Of a stretch of DNA of 49,919 nucleotides, positions 13,718-22,266 are shown one piece after another (within the stretch, counting starts at the first letter, position 1; every line of letters begins with the position of its first letter). The stretch spans positions 1 to 49,919 of IMG/VR virus record IMGVR_UViG_3300006071_000654, one strand, 5' to 3'. Below the pieces are notes generated by a model. That model was not told where the DNA came from and ran no database searches. It saw only the letters and a program-made list of their open reading frames with translations. The translations under genes and the position numbers were made by a program. The DNA comes from a virus.

Positions 13718-16426
13718 TTATCCGAAACTAAACAAGTCATCAAATGTGCTATTAGTATTGGTATCGCTGCGAATGTCCCAGTCAAGAACGCCTAGCAAGT
13801 TGTCAATCTTCTCGTCAACTAGCTTGCGTTCCATGTCAAGATCATCAAAGGGAAGATCAAGGAACCATTGCGGAAGACGAAGTTCATCTGTTGGATATGC
13901 CACATTAGTAAAGCCCAGTGGATTATCCTTCAATGAGCAAACGATAACCTTCATGCCGTCTACAATCTTTTGACTATACTGGTCACCGTTCATCTTACGT
14001 AAATAGTTGTAGTTAATAGCTGCTCTTGCATGACCAACCGCACACTTACCAGTCTTTTCAAACTTGATAGTGTGATTAGTTAGATTGTTGACACTCTTAG
14101 GAGAACCCTTAGTCCAACTATCTTGCTCACTCAGCCACTTCTTGAATTCACGAATTTTAGCTACAACTTCCTCTCTAGTAGAACCACCTAGTACCATCTT
14201 AAGAACTTCCATTAGGAATTCTTGAACATACTTGGGAGTATCTGCTCTTTTAAGATCAAGACCCATAGCCTTGATCTTACCCATCTTGCCGTCAATATCT
14301 TGACGCTTGCCTTCTAAGTCAAAGATGTTGATTGCATACCGCTTCTTAGTGATAAAGAGGGTGCGATCACCGATAAGTTCACGCCCAGCTTTAATCACTT
14401 CGCCGTTCTTACGAGGGCAGTGAAATGCACGTTCCATGAAAGCAGGGAAGCTAGCGTTAGTCAACTCTGCAATTTGGTCATACAAGTCAATGCAAGTTTC
14501 CTTAGTCCATGTAAGTTCGCCTGAATCAATCTGATCCTTCAAGATCGGATATGCAGTGAAGTAGCAACTGTCAGTATCGCCATACACAATCGCATCACCG
14601 TCGTGTTGATACTTTTCTGCGATAGTTTCATTGATCTGGCTCATCATGTGCTTAACGACTTGACGACCACTCAACGTAACTGATTGACCAATACGCTTAT
14701 CGTAGAATCTACAGTGTTCGTTTAGAAGTGCGCCATATGCTGAGTTAAGCAAAATCTTACGGACTAGCTGTCGCTTGTCGTAATACTCAAACATATCAGT
14801 GCCATACGCAGCCTTTGCTTCTTTCTGAATACTCTTACGTTCTGAATACCAGCGACTCAATAGACCTGGAATGATGCCTTCTTGTTCATAAGTGAAGATG
14901 GTGCCGTTCGCAGATAGAATCCACGGGCGACTACTATCAAAGATCATCTTCCAAATCTCAGCAGCAGACATTTCTACACTGCGACCATCTTCATAGTCAA
15001 CAGTGAGCATTGTCCCGCGCTCTTGGTTCATAATAGCAGTATATTCTAGCGATCCGAAGAGCCCTTCCCAAAGAATCGCTCCAGTAACTGCGTCAGCATC
15101 GTCTCCGTTCTTTTTCTTTCGCTTTTGTTTTGCGAGGGCGATGCTTTTTTCGTGCATGTATTGGTCTGTGAGGGTTTGTCGAACCTGTCCCACGATTGTT
15201 TCTGGGGCCATGTTGAGTGCCCGGATTGCTGAGGGGTAGAGACTGTTGATGTCAACTGCTCCGACCCATTCGTGAATCCCCTTCTTGGGAACAGCAACAT
15301 AAGCTCCGGCAGCTTGTTGTCCTTCACCGTAACTATCCTGACGCTTTTTGTCAGGAACGATGAATCCTCGTTCATGTGCTTCATTATAAATTGCCATTTC
15401 AATCATTGCCACCGAACCCATCACCGTCGGCAGCAGTACGGTGTTTTCGTGAGCTAGCGCATTTGCTAGATCAAGAAACTTTAGCTTGTTGTGAATCTTG
15501 AACACCAGCATAGTATCCTGCCGGTTATACTCTACGAACTTCTTGAAGTCCTTGTTGTAAAGCTGATCAAGCGATCCTTCATATGGAGTCTTACGTTCAC
15601 CTAGTTCATACTCACCGATTGCGTCTAGTGAATAGCTATGGCGAGATTCGTAGTTGTACTTCTTGTAGAGTTGCAGATAGTCCATATGAATACGACCAAC
15701 AAAGTCGTAAGTCTGCTCTTCCTTACCAAAGCGTTCATAAGTACGAGGCTTAGGCATCTGACCAAGCAGACAGAACTTGCGAGTATCGTCCTTAGTCATG
15801 ATTCGCTTAACGCGATTCACGCAATAGGGAACGTCATACCCTTCTGAGTTCCAACCAGTAACAACGTCTGCATCCTCAATTAGATCAAAGAACGTCTCAA
15901 ACATTTCAATTTCAGAGCGAAACAGAAAACAGTTTGGAAAGTCCTTAGTCAATTCCTGTGCAGTCTCATCGGTCATATGCTTCGGAGGAATGACTAGCGT
16001 AACAAGTTGCTCAAGCCAATCCAGATAACAAGTGATTGCTGTTACTGAGTTGAATGGATCACTGGTTGGACTATAACCCTTCTCCGGGTCAAAGTCCACT
16101 TCAATATCGAAGAAGCAAGTGTGCAGTTTGGGAGGTTCAACCTTAAGATAGTTGTCAGACAAACATCTGAATACTACGTTAACATCGCTTTCAAACAACC
16201 TCTTGCCGCGATGGATCCTCTTCTCCTTCTCAAACTCTTGTTTCTTACGAGTAGAGAAACGAGATACATTATCTCCATAGATAGAGCGATACTTACCCTT
16301 CGGGTCTTCGTGATAGAAAACATAGTTCGTACTATATTCTCTATAGGCGCGTTTACCCTCGGGAGTACGCTCTACTACGTAGATTTTATCTGCATTGGAA
16401 TCTAGGACAGCATCAACGTATGACAT
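13718..16426 (-). CDS. DNA polymerase, family B (T4 gp43-like)
   Basis: 902 residues, close to T4 gp43 (898). The 3'-5' exonuclease motifs are intact: FFDIEVD (105-111, D107 and E109), GWNSEGYD (191-198), and YNRQD (300-304). Polymerase motif A is DINSLYPS (392-399), motif B has K557 with NSAYG (561-565), and motif C is YGDTDS (615-620). The C-terminus FDDLFSFG resembles the gp43 tail that binds the sliding clamp. Replication happens in the cytoplasm with the clamp at 12703-13437. Its ATG overlaps the previous stop (TGATG), coupling it to the DsbA-like gene. No intein or disruption is seen. Confidence 0.97.
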   Translation of the reverse strand: MSYVDAVLDSNADKIYVVERTPEGKRAYREYSTNYVFYHEDPKGKYRSIYGDNVSRFSTRKKQEFEKEKRIHRGKRLFESDVNVVFRCLSDNYLKVEPPKLHTCFFDIEVDFDPEKGYSPTSDPFNSVTAITCYLDWLEQLVTLVIPPKHMTDETAQELTKDFPNCFLFRSEIEMFETFFDLIEDADVVTGWNSEGYDVPYCVNRVKRIMTKDDTRKFCLLGQMPKPRTYERFGKEEQTYDFVGRIHMDYLQLYKKYNYESRHSYSLDAIGEYELGERKTPYEGSLDQLYNKDFKKFVEYNRQDTMLVFKIHNKLKFLDLANALAHENTVLLPTVMGSVAMIEMAIYNEAHERGFIVPDKKRQDSYGEGQQAAGAYVAVPKKGIHEWVGAVDINSLYPSAIRALNMAPETIVGQVRQTLTDQYMHEKSIALAKQKRKKKNGDDADAVTGAILWEGLFGSLEYTAIMNQERGTMLTVDYEDGRSVEMSAAEIWKMIFDSSRPWILSANGTIFTYEQEGIIPGLLSRWYSERKSIQKEAKAAYGTDMFEYYDKRQLVRKILLNSAYGALLNEHCRFYDKRIGQSVTLSGRQVVKHMMSQINETIAEKYQHDGDAIVYGDTDSCYFTAYPILKDQIDSGELTWTKETCIDLYDQIAELTNASFPAFMERAFHCPRKNGEVIKAGRELIGDRTLFITKKRYAINIFDLEGKRQDIDGKMGKIKAMGLDLKRADTPKYVQEFLMEVLKMVLGGSTREEVVAKIREFKKWLSEQDSWTKGSPKSVNNLTNHTIKFEKTGKCAVGHARAAINYNYLRKMNGDQYSQKIVDGMKVIVCSLKDNPLGFTNVAYPTDELRLPQWFLDLPFDDLDMERKLVDEKIDNLLGVLDWDIRSDTNTNSTFDDLFSFG

Positions 16427-16683
16427 CAGTTAGTCTTACCAACGGTCTCCAGGATGTTGTTGAGTTCTTCGTTTTCTTCATTCGTCTCATTGAGACGCTG
16501 CTTGTAAGCAATCTTGATAGCCTTCTTAAGAATCGAGGGCTTGACTTCAAGTTCTTCTGCAATTGCCTTAACAGTATCGTTAAGACCTTCGTTGAGAGTT
16601 TCGACTTCTTGAATAACCGAGATACCCTCGTTGATGAGCTGGGTCAACTTGACCTTAGCTTCTTGATTAAATGTACGTGACAT
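16426..16683 (-). CDS. DsbA-like phage DNA-binding/transcription protein
   Basis: 85 residues, helical, ending NEENEELNNILETV. The layout (an N-terminal helix, then AIAEELEVKPSILKKAIKIAYKQ) resembles the T4 DsbA family, small dsDNA-binding proteins linked to late-promoter use. AAGGAG precedes the ATG, and a TTGAAT-16-TATAAT promoter lies at 16706-16733. It is coupled by TGATG to the DNA polymerase, so it may be produced with it. The family call is by eye, with limited similarity; a phage-encoded helix-turn-helix protein is the alternative. Confidence 0.5.
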   Translation of the reverse strand: MSRTFNQEAKVKLTQLINEGISVIQEVETLNEGLNDTVKAIAEELEVKPSILKKAIKIAYKQRLNETNEENEELNNILETVGKTN

Positions 16684-16705
16684 GTTTTCTCCTTCTAGTC
16701 TAGTT

Positions 16706-16733
16706 ATTATAACAGACTACGCAGAGAATTCAA
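16706..16733 (-). promoter_or_regulatory. sigma70-type promoter for the DsbA-like/DNA polymerase transcript
   Basis: Minus strand TTGAAT (16728-16733), 16 bp spacer, TATAAT (16706-16711). Confidence 0.7.
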
Positions 16734-16748
16734 CTATATTGGTAACCG

Positions 16749-17327
16749 TTATTGAAAGATATAGTGATGCTTTTCGCCGTAAATCTTAATATATTTCCCA
16801 GCAAGCATATCAGCCATTGCTTCTATAGGTGAGCCAGGATAGCTATCACCTGGCTTGATCATGCCTAGTTCGCTTTGACGGCAGTGTACGATTTCGTGAA
16901 ATACTGTGCGAAGGATATCTACAAGATTGCGATTCTTTGCATATACCCAGATAGTAGGATCACCCTCAATATGACGACCAGTGTGATGATTGTCTTGGGC
17001 ATCCTTAGTGTCATAGCTTAAGTCAATCTTGATTGGATTCTCTAAGTGTACTCTACGCATTGCCCACTCGGCAAACTTTTGTACTTCTGCATCAAGGTCA
17101 AGATTATCTTTATCAGATTCATCTAGCTTGCCCTTAACCCAAGTATCAGGTGTTTTCTTGTACTTTTTGACAAATAGATCATGCAATGCTTTACCTGTGA
17201 TCTTGTGCTTTTCAGCAATCTTACGCATCAACTTATCTATGGTGTCATAGTCGTGCTTGGCTAGAGAAGGTAACTTCTCAGCCAGTTCGTCAACAGGGGA
17301 TTCTATAATGAATTGTTTAGCTCGCAT
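16749..17327 (-). CDS. Zinc metallopeptidase with capsid-targeting-like N-terminus
   Basis: 192 residues from ATG 17327. The active-site motif HEIVH is at 144-148, with E169 (PIEAMAD) placed as the third zinc ligand, as in gluzincin or SprT-like peptidases. The N-terminus MRAKQFIIES is like the T4 capsid-targeting sequence (M-K/R-x3-F-I-x-E, cleaved after E), so the enzyme may be packed in the head and delivered at infection. A late-like GATAAATA lies exactly 5 nt before the ATG and no ribosome site is seen. Substrate unknown. No signal peptide is seen. Confidence 0.75.
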   Translation of the reverse strand: MRAKQFIIESPVDELAEKLPSLAKHDYDTIDKLMRKIAEKHKITGKALHDLFVKKYKKTPDTWVKGKLDESDKDNLDLDAEVQKFAEWAMRRVHLENPIKIDLSYDTKDAQDNHHTGRHIEGDPTIWVYAKNRNLVDILRTVFHEIVHCRQSELGMIKPGDSYPGSPIEAMADMLAGKYIKIYGEKHHYIFQ

Positions 17328-17332
17328 CAATA

Positions 17333-17340
17333 TATTTATC
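17333..17340 (-). promoter_or_regulatory. T4-late-like promoter element (GATAAATA), 5 nt before ATG
   Basis: Minus strand GATAAATA ends 5 nt before ATG 17327; a T4-type late start would fall on or near the A of ATG, implying a leaderless message. It overlaps the end of the upstream gene. Confidence 0.6.
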
Positions 17341-17887
17341 AAATGCGGAGCATATATGCGATTTCAGGCGGAATCCAAGGTTCCTTCATCCTTTCTGGAT
17401 TCCAAACAATGCCTGCGATGTTACCATTGATAAACGCTTCTGGATTACCCAAGTAATCTAAGCAAAGAATGTTTGCACTATCAGGTAGACTTTTGATGCA
17501 GTAGCCATGATTGCTGTTAACTTCGCGTACTTCTCTATGATAGAAGATGGGATGATCCAATCCATTGTGATTATTAATCGGTTCAACTGTGCCACCGATC
17601 ATTTCCGCAGCTAAAAAGGCACCTCTCGCAATACCCACGACAGGTTTGCCACGTTCAAGCATCTTGTTAGCTAGTTCTATTTCAACGTTACGTCTTGTTG
17701 CGTTGTCATTTCCAGCAGTGATAATCAATGAGTCTAGGTCATTGGCCATTGCATTGAAGTCTTGATTCATTGTGTTGGGGACGACAAATAGGCTATGCCC
17801 ACGAATGGTATTGTACCATCCCTGCTCAATGGCATCATAAGTCACACCATCTTGGGTGATTACAGATTTACTAAGGCCTATCTTCAT
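17339..17887 (-). CDS. Class I glutamine-amidotransferase fold, catalytic Cys missing
   Basis: 182 residues. The fold is recognisable: LDSLIITAGN (51-60), GKPVVGIARGAF (80-91), NSNHGYC (124-130) and VWNPERM (161-167). In active enzymes (GuaA, PuuD and gamma-glutamyl peptidase types) the nucleophile elbow reads G-I-C-R-G and the triad His lies in W/Q-x-H-P-E. Here A87 replaces the Cys and N163 replaces the His, while E165 remains. The protein is thus probably a non-hydrolytic pseudoenzyme, a binding protein, or has other chemistry. A late-like element lies 5 nt before the ATG. A terminator separates it from the porin gene. Confidence 0.75.
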   Translation of the reverse strand: MKIGLSKSVITQDGVTYDAIEQGWYNTIRGHSLFVVPNTMNQDFNAMANDLDSLIITAGNDNATRRNVEIELANKMLERGKPVVGIARGAFLAAEMIGGTVEPINNHNGLDHPIFYHREVREVNSNHGYCIKSLPDSANILCLDYLGNPEAFINGNIAGIVWNPERMKEPWIPPEIAYMLRI

Positions 17888-17892
17888 AGATA

Positions 17893-17900
17893 TATTTAGA
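17893..17900 (-). promoter_or_regulatory. T4-late-like promoter element (TCTAAATA), 5 nt before ATG
   Basis: Minus strand TCTAAATA ends 5 nt before ATG 17887, with no ribosome site between; it directly follows the porin terminator. Confidence 0.55.
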
Positions 17901-17936
17901 CAAAAAATAACGGCGAGGATTTTACTCCCCGCCGTT
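17901..17936 (-). terminator. Rho-independent terminator after the porin gene
   Basis: An 11-bp stem (one mismatch; arms AACGGCGAGGA at 17909-17919 and TCCCCGCCGTT at 17926-17936) is followed on the minus strand by a run of six T. It ends the porin transcript and insulates the next gene. Confidence 0.85.
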
Positions 17937-17960
17937 AGTAAAGTGACTATTAAGTGTTAC

Positions 17961-18683
17961 TTAGAAGTTCTTCTTCAAAGAAACAACAAAGTTATTTCCA
18001 TAAAGTCCATGACCATTAACACTGTTGTATGCCTTCATGCCTGCACCTTCATTGGTGTTGACATAGTAAAGACCAGTAACAGTGAATCCCTTAGGGAGAT
18101 TATAGCTAGCGCCGAAGTTAATGTCATTATAGTCGTAGTTATTGTGGTGTGCAGTGAACGTATGACCATAGTGTGCGATCAAAGTAACTGGACCAACTGG
18201 CTGAGAAACATCAGCAGTTACATAATGAGTGCCATGGGTATTTGGAATACCAAAGTAGTTAGTGAAAGAGTGGCTACCCTTTACAGTAACTGGACCATAT
18301 GTAGCAGCAAGATATGCTTCACTAGTAGTATACGAAACATTACCGTTCTTAGCATGGAAGTAAGTGTCAGTGTAAGAACCTACGTCAAGAGTAAGACCCT
18401 TAGCAACTTCATGCTTGTATCCAACGTAAAAATCTTCTTCGTAACCAGCCCCACCGGTGTAATATTCACTAGAAACGTTACTAAAGAACGTGCCTGCATA
18501 TAGACCGCTCTTATCAGTAACGTCAAGGTTACCCGATACTTCAGGTCCTACGTTAGTTTGGCTGACGCCGCGATAACGATAGTCTGACGAAACAGTGATA
18601 TTGCCGGAAAGATCAGTAGCGTGTGCAGCGGAAGCGAATCCAAGAGCAGCAACTACTGCGAGAATAGTCTTCTTAAAAATCAT
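17961..18683 (-). CDS. TorF-like outer-membrane porin
   Basis: 240 residues from ATG 18683, with AAAGGAT upstream; an in-frame start nine codons earlier lacks a signal start. Residues 1-22 (MIFKKTILAVVAALGFASAAHA) are a Sec signal peptide ending AHA. The mature part begins DLSGNITVSSDYRYRGVSQT, the hallmark of the TorF (Gcw_chp) family of short beta barrels, then alternates amphipathic strands and ends in a C-terminal Phe, the BAM-recognition residue. It would sit in the outer membrane and could alter uptake or receptor display. Such genes are bacterial, so the gene is probably host-derived. A late-like element precedes it and a terminator follows. Confidence 0.85.
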   Translation of the reverse strand: MIFKKTILAVVAALGFASAAHATDLSGNITVSSDYRYRGVSQTNVGPEVSGNLDVTDKSGLYAGTFFSNVSSEYYTGGAGYEEDFYVGYKHEVAKGLTLDVGSYTDTYFHAKNGNVSYTTSEAYLAATYGPVTVKGSHSFTNYFGIPNTHGTHYVTADVSQPVGPVTLIAHYGHTFTAHHNNYDYNDINFGASYNLPKGFTVTGLYYVNTNEGAGMKAYNSVNGHGLYGNNFVVSLKKNF

Positions 18684-18734
18684 AGTATATCCTTTATATG
18701 ATAGAGACATGCAGTATGCATGAGTCTTCTATAC

Positions 18735-18742
18735 TATTTACA
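18735..18742 (-). promoter_or_regulatory. T4-late-like promoter element (TGTAAATA) of the porin gene
   Basis: Minus strand TGTAAATA about 52 bp before ATG 18683. A short hairpin (CATGCA, 3-nt loop, TGCATG; 18708-18722) lies in the leader. Confidence 0.45.
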
Positions 18743-18776
18743 GTATTATTGCATTAACTGCAATTTATTTGGGCAA

Positions 18777-18986
18777 TTACTTGCAATTATAATGATAGCC
18801 AAACACGCCACGTGGACCAGGAGTCCAACTTGGGCCAGTTAGCTTGCAGTTTGCTTCATTCTTAGCTGGAACAAAAATTGCCATCTTGTTTGCACCCTGT
18901 ACCCAATGTCCCTTAGGGGCTGGGGTAGACGCACATGCAGATGTTGCTCCCATTAGAACAGCAGTTGCTAGTAGTAGTTTCTTCAT
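18777..18986 (-). CDS. Small exported protein, unknown
   Basis: 69 residues from ATG 18986, with AGGAG 8 nt upstream. MKKLLLATAVLMGATSACAS is a signal peptide; a lipobox is marginal (T-S-A-C), so ordinary signal cleavage after ACA is equally possible. The mature peptide is about 50 residues with Gly/Trp/Pro and two Cys. It lies between the porin and the cyclase. No family is recognised. It may be a periplasmic accessory of the surface module. Confidence 0.6.
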   Translation of the reverse strand: MKKLLLATAVLMGATSACASTPAPKGHWVQGANKMAIFVPAKNEANCKLTGPSWTPGPRGVFGYHYNCK

Positions 18987-19013
18987 TTTACTTCTCCTTT
19001 TTAGCAACCCTAC

Positions 19014-21068
19014 TTATTTAGAAGTTGCTCTATACACGCCGTCCCAGTTACTTGGTGGGTTAGCCTTGTATTCTTCAATTCTTTCAATCATTGCATCATA
19101 GTACTTATCTAATTCACCATTCCAAGATTTCTTTAAGTTATGAGCAAAAGTTTCTGCTGTTTCCCACTCACCCTTACGATAATAATCTAGGAAGCGAATA
19201 TGAGCTTTCTCATCTTCTTCATAAAAACTCTCAAGAACAGTGTAGATTTTTACAGGTTCTGTCTTTCCCTTGACTGCAAGTAAGTCAAGTTCAATGACTT
19301 GGTATGTATGTCGTACATACTCGGCGGTCTTTGGTCCAATGATGATTTTGACGCCATATGGTTTGCTTTGACCTTCGAGACGAGACGCCAAATTAACTCC
19401 GTCACCGAGGCAAGTATAGTCAAAACGCTGATCACTACCCATATTGCCAACAACAACGGTATCAGTATTAATACCGAGACCCATTCCAAAAGCTGGTATG
19501 CCTTCTTCTTTAATTTCTGCATTGAAGTCCTCTAACGATTTAAGCATTTGGAACGCAGTTCTTACTGAGTCCAATGCATGTTGCTCATTGTTCAATGGTG
19601 CGTTCCAGAAAGCCATTTGAGCATCACCGATATACTTATCAAGCGTACCCTTGTTTTCTAAAATTGCCTTAGTCATAGCAGTCATATAGCGGTTCATGAT
19701 CTTTGTCAAGCCTTGAACATCTTTACCATAGTGTTCACTAATTGTAGTGAATCCACGAACGTCGGTGAACATAATTGATAGTTCTTGTTCGGTGCCGCCT
19801 AGTTGTAGTAGGTCAGGTTGACGCTGCAATTGTGCGACAAGATCAGGTGACAAGTAAGTACCAAACTGTTTCTTAATCTGTTGCTTTTGAAGGAACTCAC
19901 TAATAAACTTTGCAGTATAGATATGCATATAAATAAGCACTGCTGCAACAACGTTGAATGAAATGTCAACTAGAATCTTGTTGTGTGCATATAGATAATA
20001 TGGTGCGTATACATAGCCTGCTAGTAATATAAGTATCCAAACTATAGAGTAGCGTACTCTTGATAGAATGATGATTGCAAGTGAAAGGATGAAGAATGCA
20101 GCAAGATCAACCAGACTTACCCAATTCGGAATTGACACTGAATCCCCATTTATCAACGTCTGAAGAAGACTGGCCTGAAGCTGATGCGGCATTTGGGCAC
20201 CATTTGGAGTTGCTACGGGATTTACAACGCCATTCGCAGTCACACCGAGTAGAACGATCTTACCATCGAGACGAGGAATATTCTCGCCTACTTCAAACGA
20301 TGAGAATACGTAATTCGGGTTCGTAAAAACGCGACCATATTCATCAGTTTTAATAGTATTGAAAGAAGGAACACGTAATGCCTCAACACCTGTCTGATTT
20401 ACCTTCGCTTGGTATGAAGGATCTCCTGACGCAACTCGAATTAACTCAAGCCCAAACGCAGGATAAAATTCGCCTTTTGATTGGGCAAGCAGGGGTACAC
20501 GACGAACAACACCATCAGATTCAGGAAGAGTTGAAGTTATACCTACCCCTACGGCAGCATCTTGAAAACTTGAGATATTGGATAAGACACATGGATATTG
20601 AGGTAAGAACTCGGATGGTTGCCCGTCCCCAATCACAGCAACTCCAGTCCGACGAATCGTTTGGTCTTTCCTTGATGCAGAGCAATCCGACGTTACAGTC
20701 TGACTAAGTACAACCGGATACTTCTTTAGTGTATCTACTAGTACGTGGTCGGTGCCAAAGCGATCAGATTCAGGCATAAGAATAGTACTGCCGACAAGAC
20801 CAGCACCTCTGCCATAAATATCAGTAATAATCTTAGCATAAACTTCCCTTGGAAAAGGATACTGCCCATATTTCTCAATCGCTTTCTCCCCGATATTTGC
20901 AACTACAATCTGTTCCGAATGTACTGGCTTACCTAGCATCAAATAGTCATAGAACTTAAGTTTCATTGCGTCAACCATATATGGATTGCTTAACTTAACA
21001 ACAAGAAGTAATCCTACTGTAAATAATGCTAGCCAGGGACTCAATAAAACTTTCTTTAACTTATTCAT
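19014..21068 (-). CDS. CHASE2-domain adenylate cyclase
   Basis: 684 residues. One N-terminal membrane helix (about 10-25) is followed by an extracytoplasmic CHASE2 sensor (about 35-310), three membrane helices (about 318-385), then a class III cyclase domain (about 428-610). Metal-binding aspartates are D436 (FTDVRGFT) and D482 (YIGDA). K478 and D556 (LGDGVNLASR) are the pair that selects adenine, and N559 and R563 are the transition-state residues. It should therefore make cAMP in response to an envelope signal. In bacteria this protein type is often found next to FecR-domain genes, as here. I know of no typical phage carrying it. AAAGGAT precedes the ATG. Confidence 0.9.
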   Translation of the reverse strand: MNKLKKVLLSPWLALFTVGLLLVVKLSNPYMVDAMKLKFYDYLMLGKPVHSEQIVVANIGEKAIEKYGQYPFPREVYAKIITDIYGRGAGLVGSTILMPESDRFGTDHVLVDTLKKYPVVLSQTVTSDCSASRKDQTIRRTGVAVIGDGQPSEFLPQYPCVLSNISSFQDAAVGVGITSTLPESDGVVRRVPLLAQSKGEFYPAFGLELIRVASGDPSYQAKVNQTGVEALRVPSFNTIKTDEYGRVFTNPNYVFSSFEVGENIPRLDGKIVLLGVTANGVVNPVATPNGAQMPHQLQASLLQTLINGDSVSIPNWVSLVDLAAFFILSLAIIILSRVRYSIVWILILLAGYVYAPYYLYAHNKILVDISFNVVAAVLIYMHIYTAKFISEFLQKQQIKKQFGTYLSPDLVAQLQRQPDLLQLGGTEQELSIMFTDVRGFTTISEHYGKDVQGLTKIMNRYMTAMTKAILENKGTLDKYIGDAQMAFWNAPLNNEQHALDSVRTAFQMLKSLEDFNAEIKEEGIPAFGMGLGINTDTVVVGNMGSDQRFDYTCLGDGVNLASRLEGQSKPYGVKIIIGPKTAEYVRHTYQVIELDLLAVKGKTEPVKIYTVLESFYEEDEKAHIRFLDYYRKGEWETAETFAHNLKKSWNGELDKYYDAMIERIEEYKANPPSNWDGVYRATSK

Positions 21069-21078
21069 AAACTATCCT

Positions 21079-22266
21079 TTAGTGTTTCGTGTATGTGTAT
21101 CCAGTACATGGGCCGGAAGTGCAAGTGATAGACATAGCAGCACTATCACTAGTAGTTGCGTTATCTTGAGTTACAGTTACGCCGATGTTATTATTATTTA
21201 GCGTTAAAGAGAACATTTTCTGTGCTGCGCCCGATTGTGTGACAGATACATTGTTTCCGCTCGTTGGTATGTTTAGTTCTAGAAAGTGATTGCCAGTACC
21301 TACCTGAGAAGTGTTTATGGTGTTATTATTGTTAGATACATTCTCAAACAAACTTTTATTACCACCTGATAACTGGTTGCTAATAACATTTGCGTTACCA
21401 CTGATCAATGCTTGTTCATAATTTGCGGTACCCTGCTGATTTATCGTCAAATTGTTCCCTGTTCCATTAATAGAACCTTCAACTAGGTTATGATACCCTG
21501 ATATAGTCTGACTACCCTGTGTGACATTCAACGCATTTGATCCACCTGTGATAGTGAAAGATTGAGTACCATTAACTCCTCGTACAGCATTGAAGTCTCC
21601 CGTCTGAGTGACAGTGACATTTGTATTATCGCCACCTGATTGACTGATATAGACTGAATTGTAACCAATAGTTGTTGTCTGGTTGATCTTAGTTTGTTCG
21701 GTTGACGTAATAGTTGCTAGAGGGTAGGTAGGAGCAGAAGTATATGTTTGACCTGCATTTAGTGGAGTAGTTGAACCACTACTAGCAAAACTATCAGTCT
21801 GTGTAGTTGTAGGATTCAATGTACCAGTAAAGCTGAATCCATTGTTGTTGGGAAAACCATAGTCAGTGCTGAATACAGTACCGTTATAGTTAGCGTTAGT
21901 GAAGAAGAAGAAATGGTGACCTGAGCTATCGGTACCTAATCCCTGCACAGTTAATTTGCCATTGCCTAGATTAGCGACAAGTGTTCCATTGCTATTATAG
22001 ACTTTCATCGTCCAGGGGTAACTTGGATTGCCGCTCGGTGAGAACTGTATATACTGAGTTGATGAAAGATGATATGGTGATCCAGTATTCCAACTTGTTC
22101 CTATACCACTGAGGCTATAGATTTGACAAGTATTCGTATATAAACAAGCACTGACATTCCATTGTGTATCGCTGAATTGTGCGGCACCAAACTTTAGATC
22201 AGCAAACGTAGTGGCATAGGCCATTGACGACCACAATAACATAAAGAGAGCAATTAACTTTCTCAT
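21079..22266 (-). CDS. Curlin-repeat amyloid subunit-like protein (395 aa)
   Basis: MRKLIALFMLLWSSMAYA is a signal peptide. Residues about 20-190 form an N-terminal domain rich in Gly, Ser, Thr and aromatic residues. From about 200 the sequence becomes curlin-like repeats of about 20-24 residues with N/S-rich strands, as in NSVYISQSGGDNTNVTVTQTG and GNNLTINQQGTANYEQ. The pattern Q-x-G-x-x-N resembles CsgA/CsgB. Close relation to the 23395-24189 protein is shown by the shared VYI-N/S-QSGG block. Exported through CsgG, it would form or cap an amyloid fibre. Its ATG overlaps the FecR-type gene's stop (ATGA). Confidence 0.75.
   Translation of the reverse strand: MRKLIALFMLLWSSMAYATTFADLKFGAAQFSDTQWNVSACLYTNTCQIYSLSGIGTSWNTGSPYHLSSTQYIQFSPSGNPSYPWTMKVYNSNGTLVANLGNGKLTVQGLGTDSSGHHFFFFTNANYNGTVFSTDYGFPNNNGFSFTGTLNPTTTQTDSFASSGSTTPLNAGQTYTSAPTYPLATITSTEQTKINQTTTIGYNSVYISQSGGDNTNVTVTQTGDFNAVRGVNGTQSFTITGGSNALNVTQGSQTISGYHNLVEGSINGTGNNLTINQQGTANYEQALISGNANVISNQLSGGNKSLFENVSNNNNTINTSQVGTGNHFLELNIPTSGNNVSVTQSGAAQKMFSLTLNNNNIGVTVTQDNATTSDSAAMSITCTSGPCTGYTYTKH

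Noticed and set aside
17856-18503. Plus-strand open frame of 215 codons opposite the GATase-fold start and porin gene
   Set aside because: Opposite a gene with a signal peptide, porin motifs, promoter and terminator; no ribosome site and no recognisable protein.
18748-18764. Small inverted repeat (ATTGCA, 5-nt loop, TGCAAT) as terminator after the 18777-18986 gene
   Set aside because: AT-rich 6-bp stem with no T run on the minus strand; too weak to call.
20096-20707. Plus-strand frames of 76-109 codons opposite the cyclase CHASE2 domain
   Set aside because: Gln/His/Leu-rich antisense sequences without start signals; the opposite strand codes a complete CHASE2 domain.
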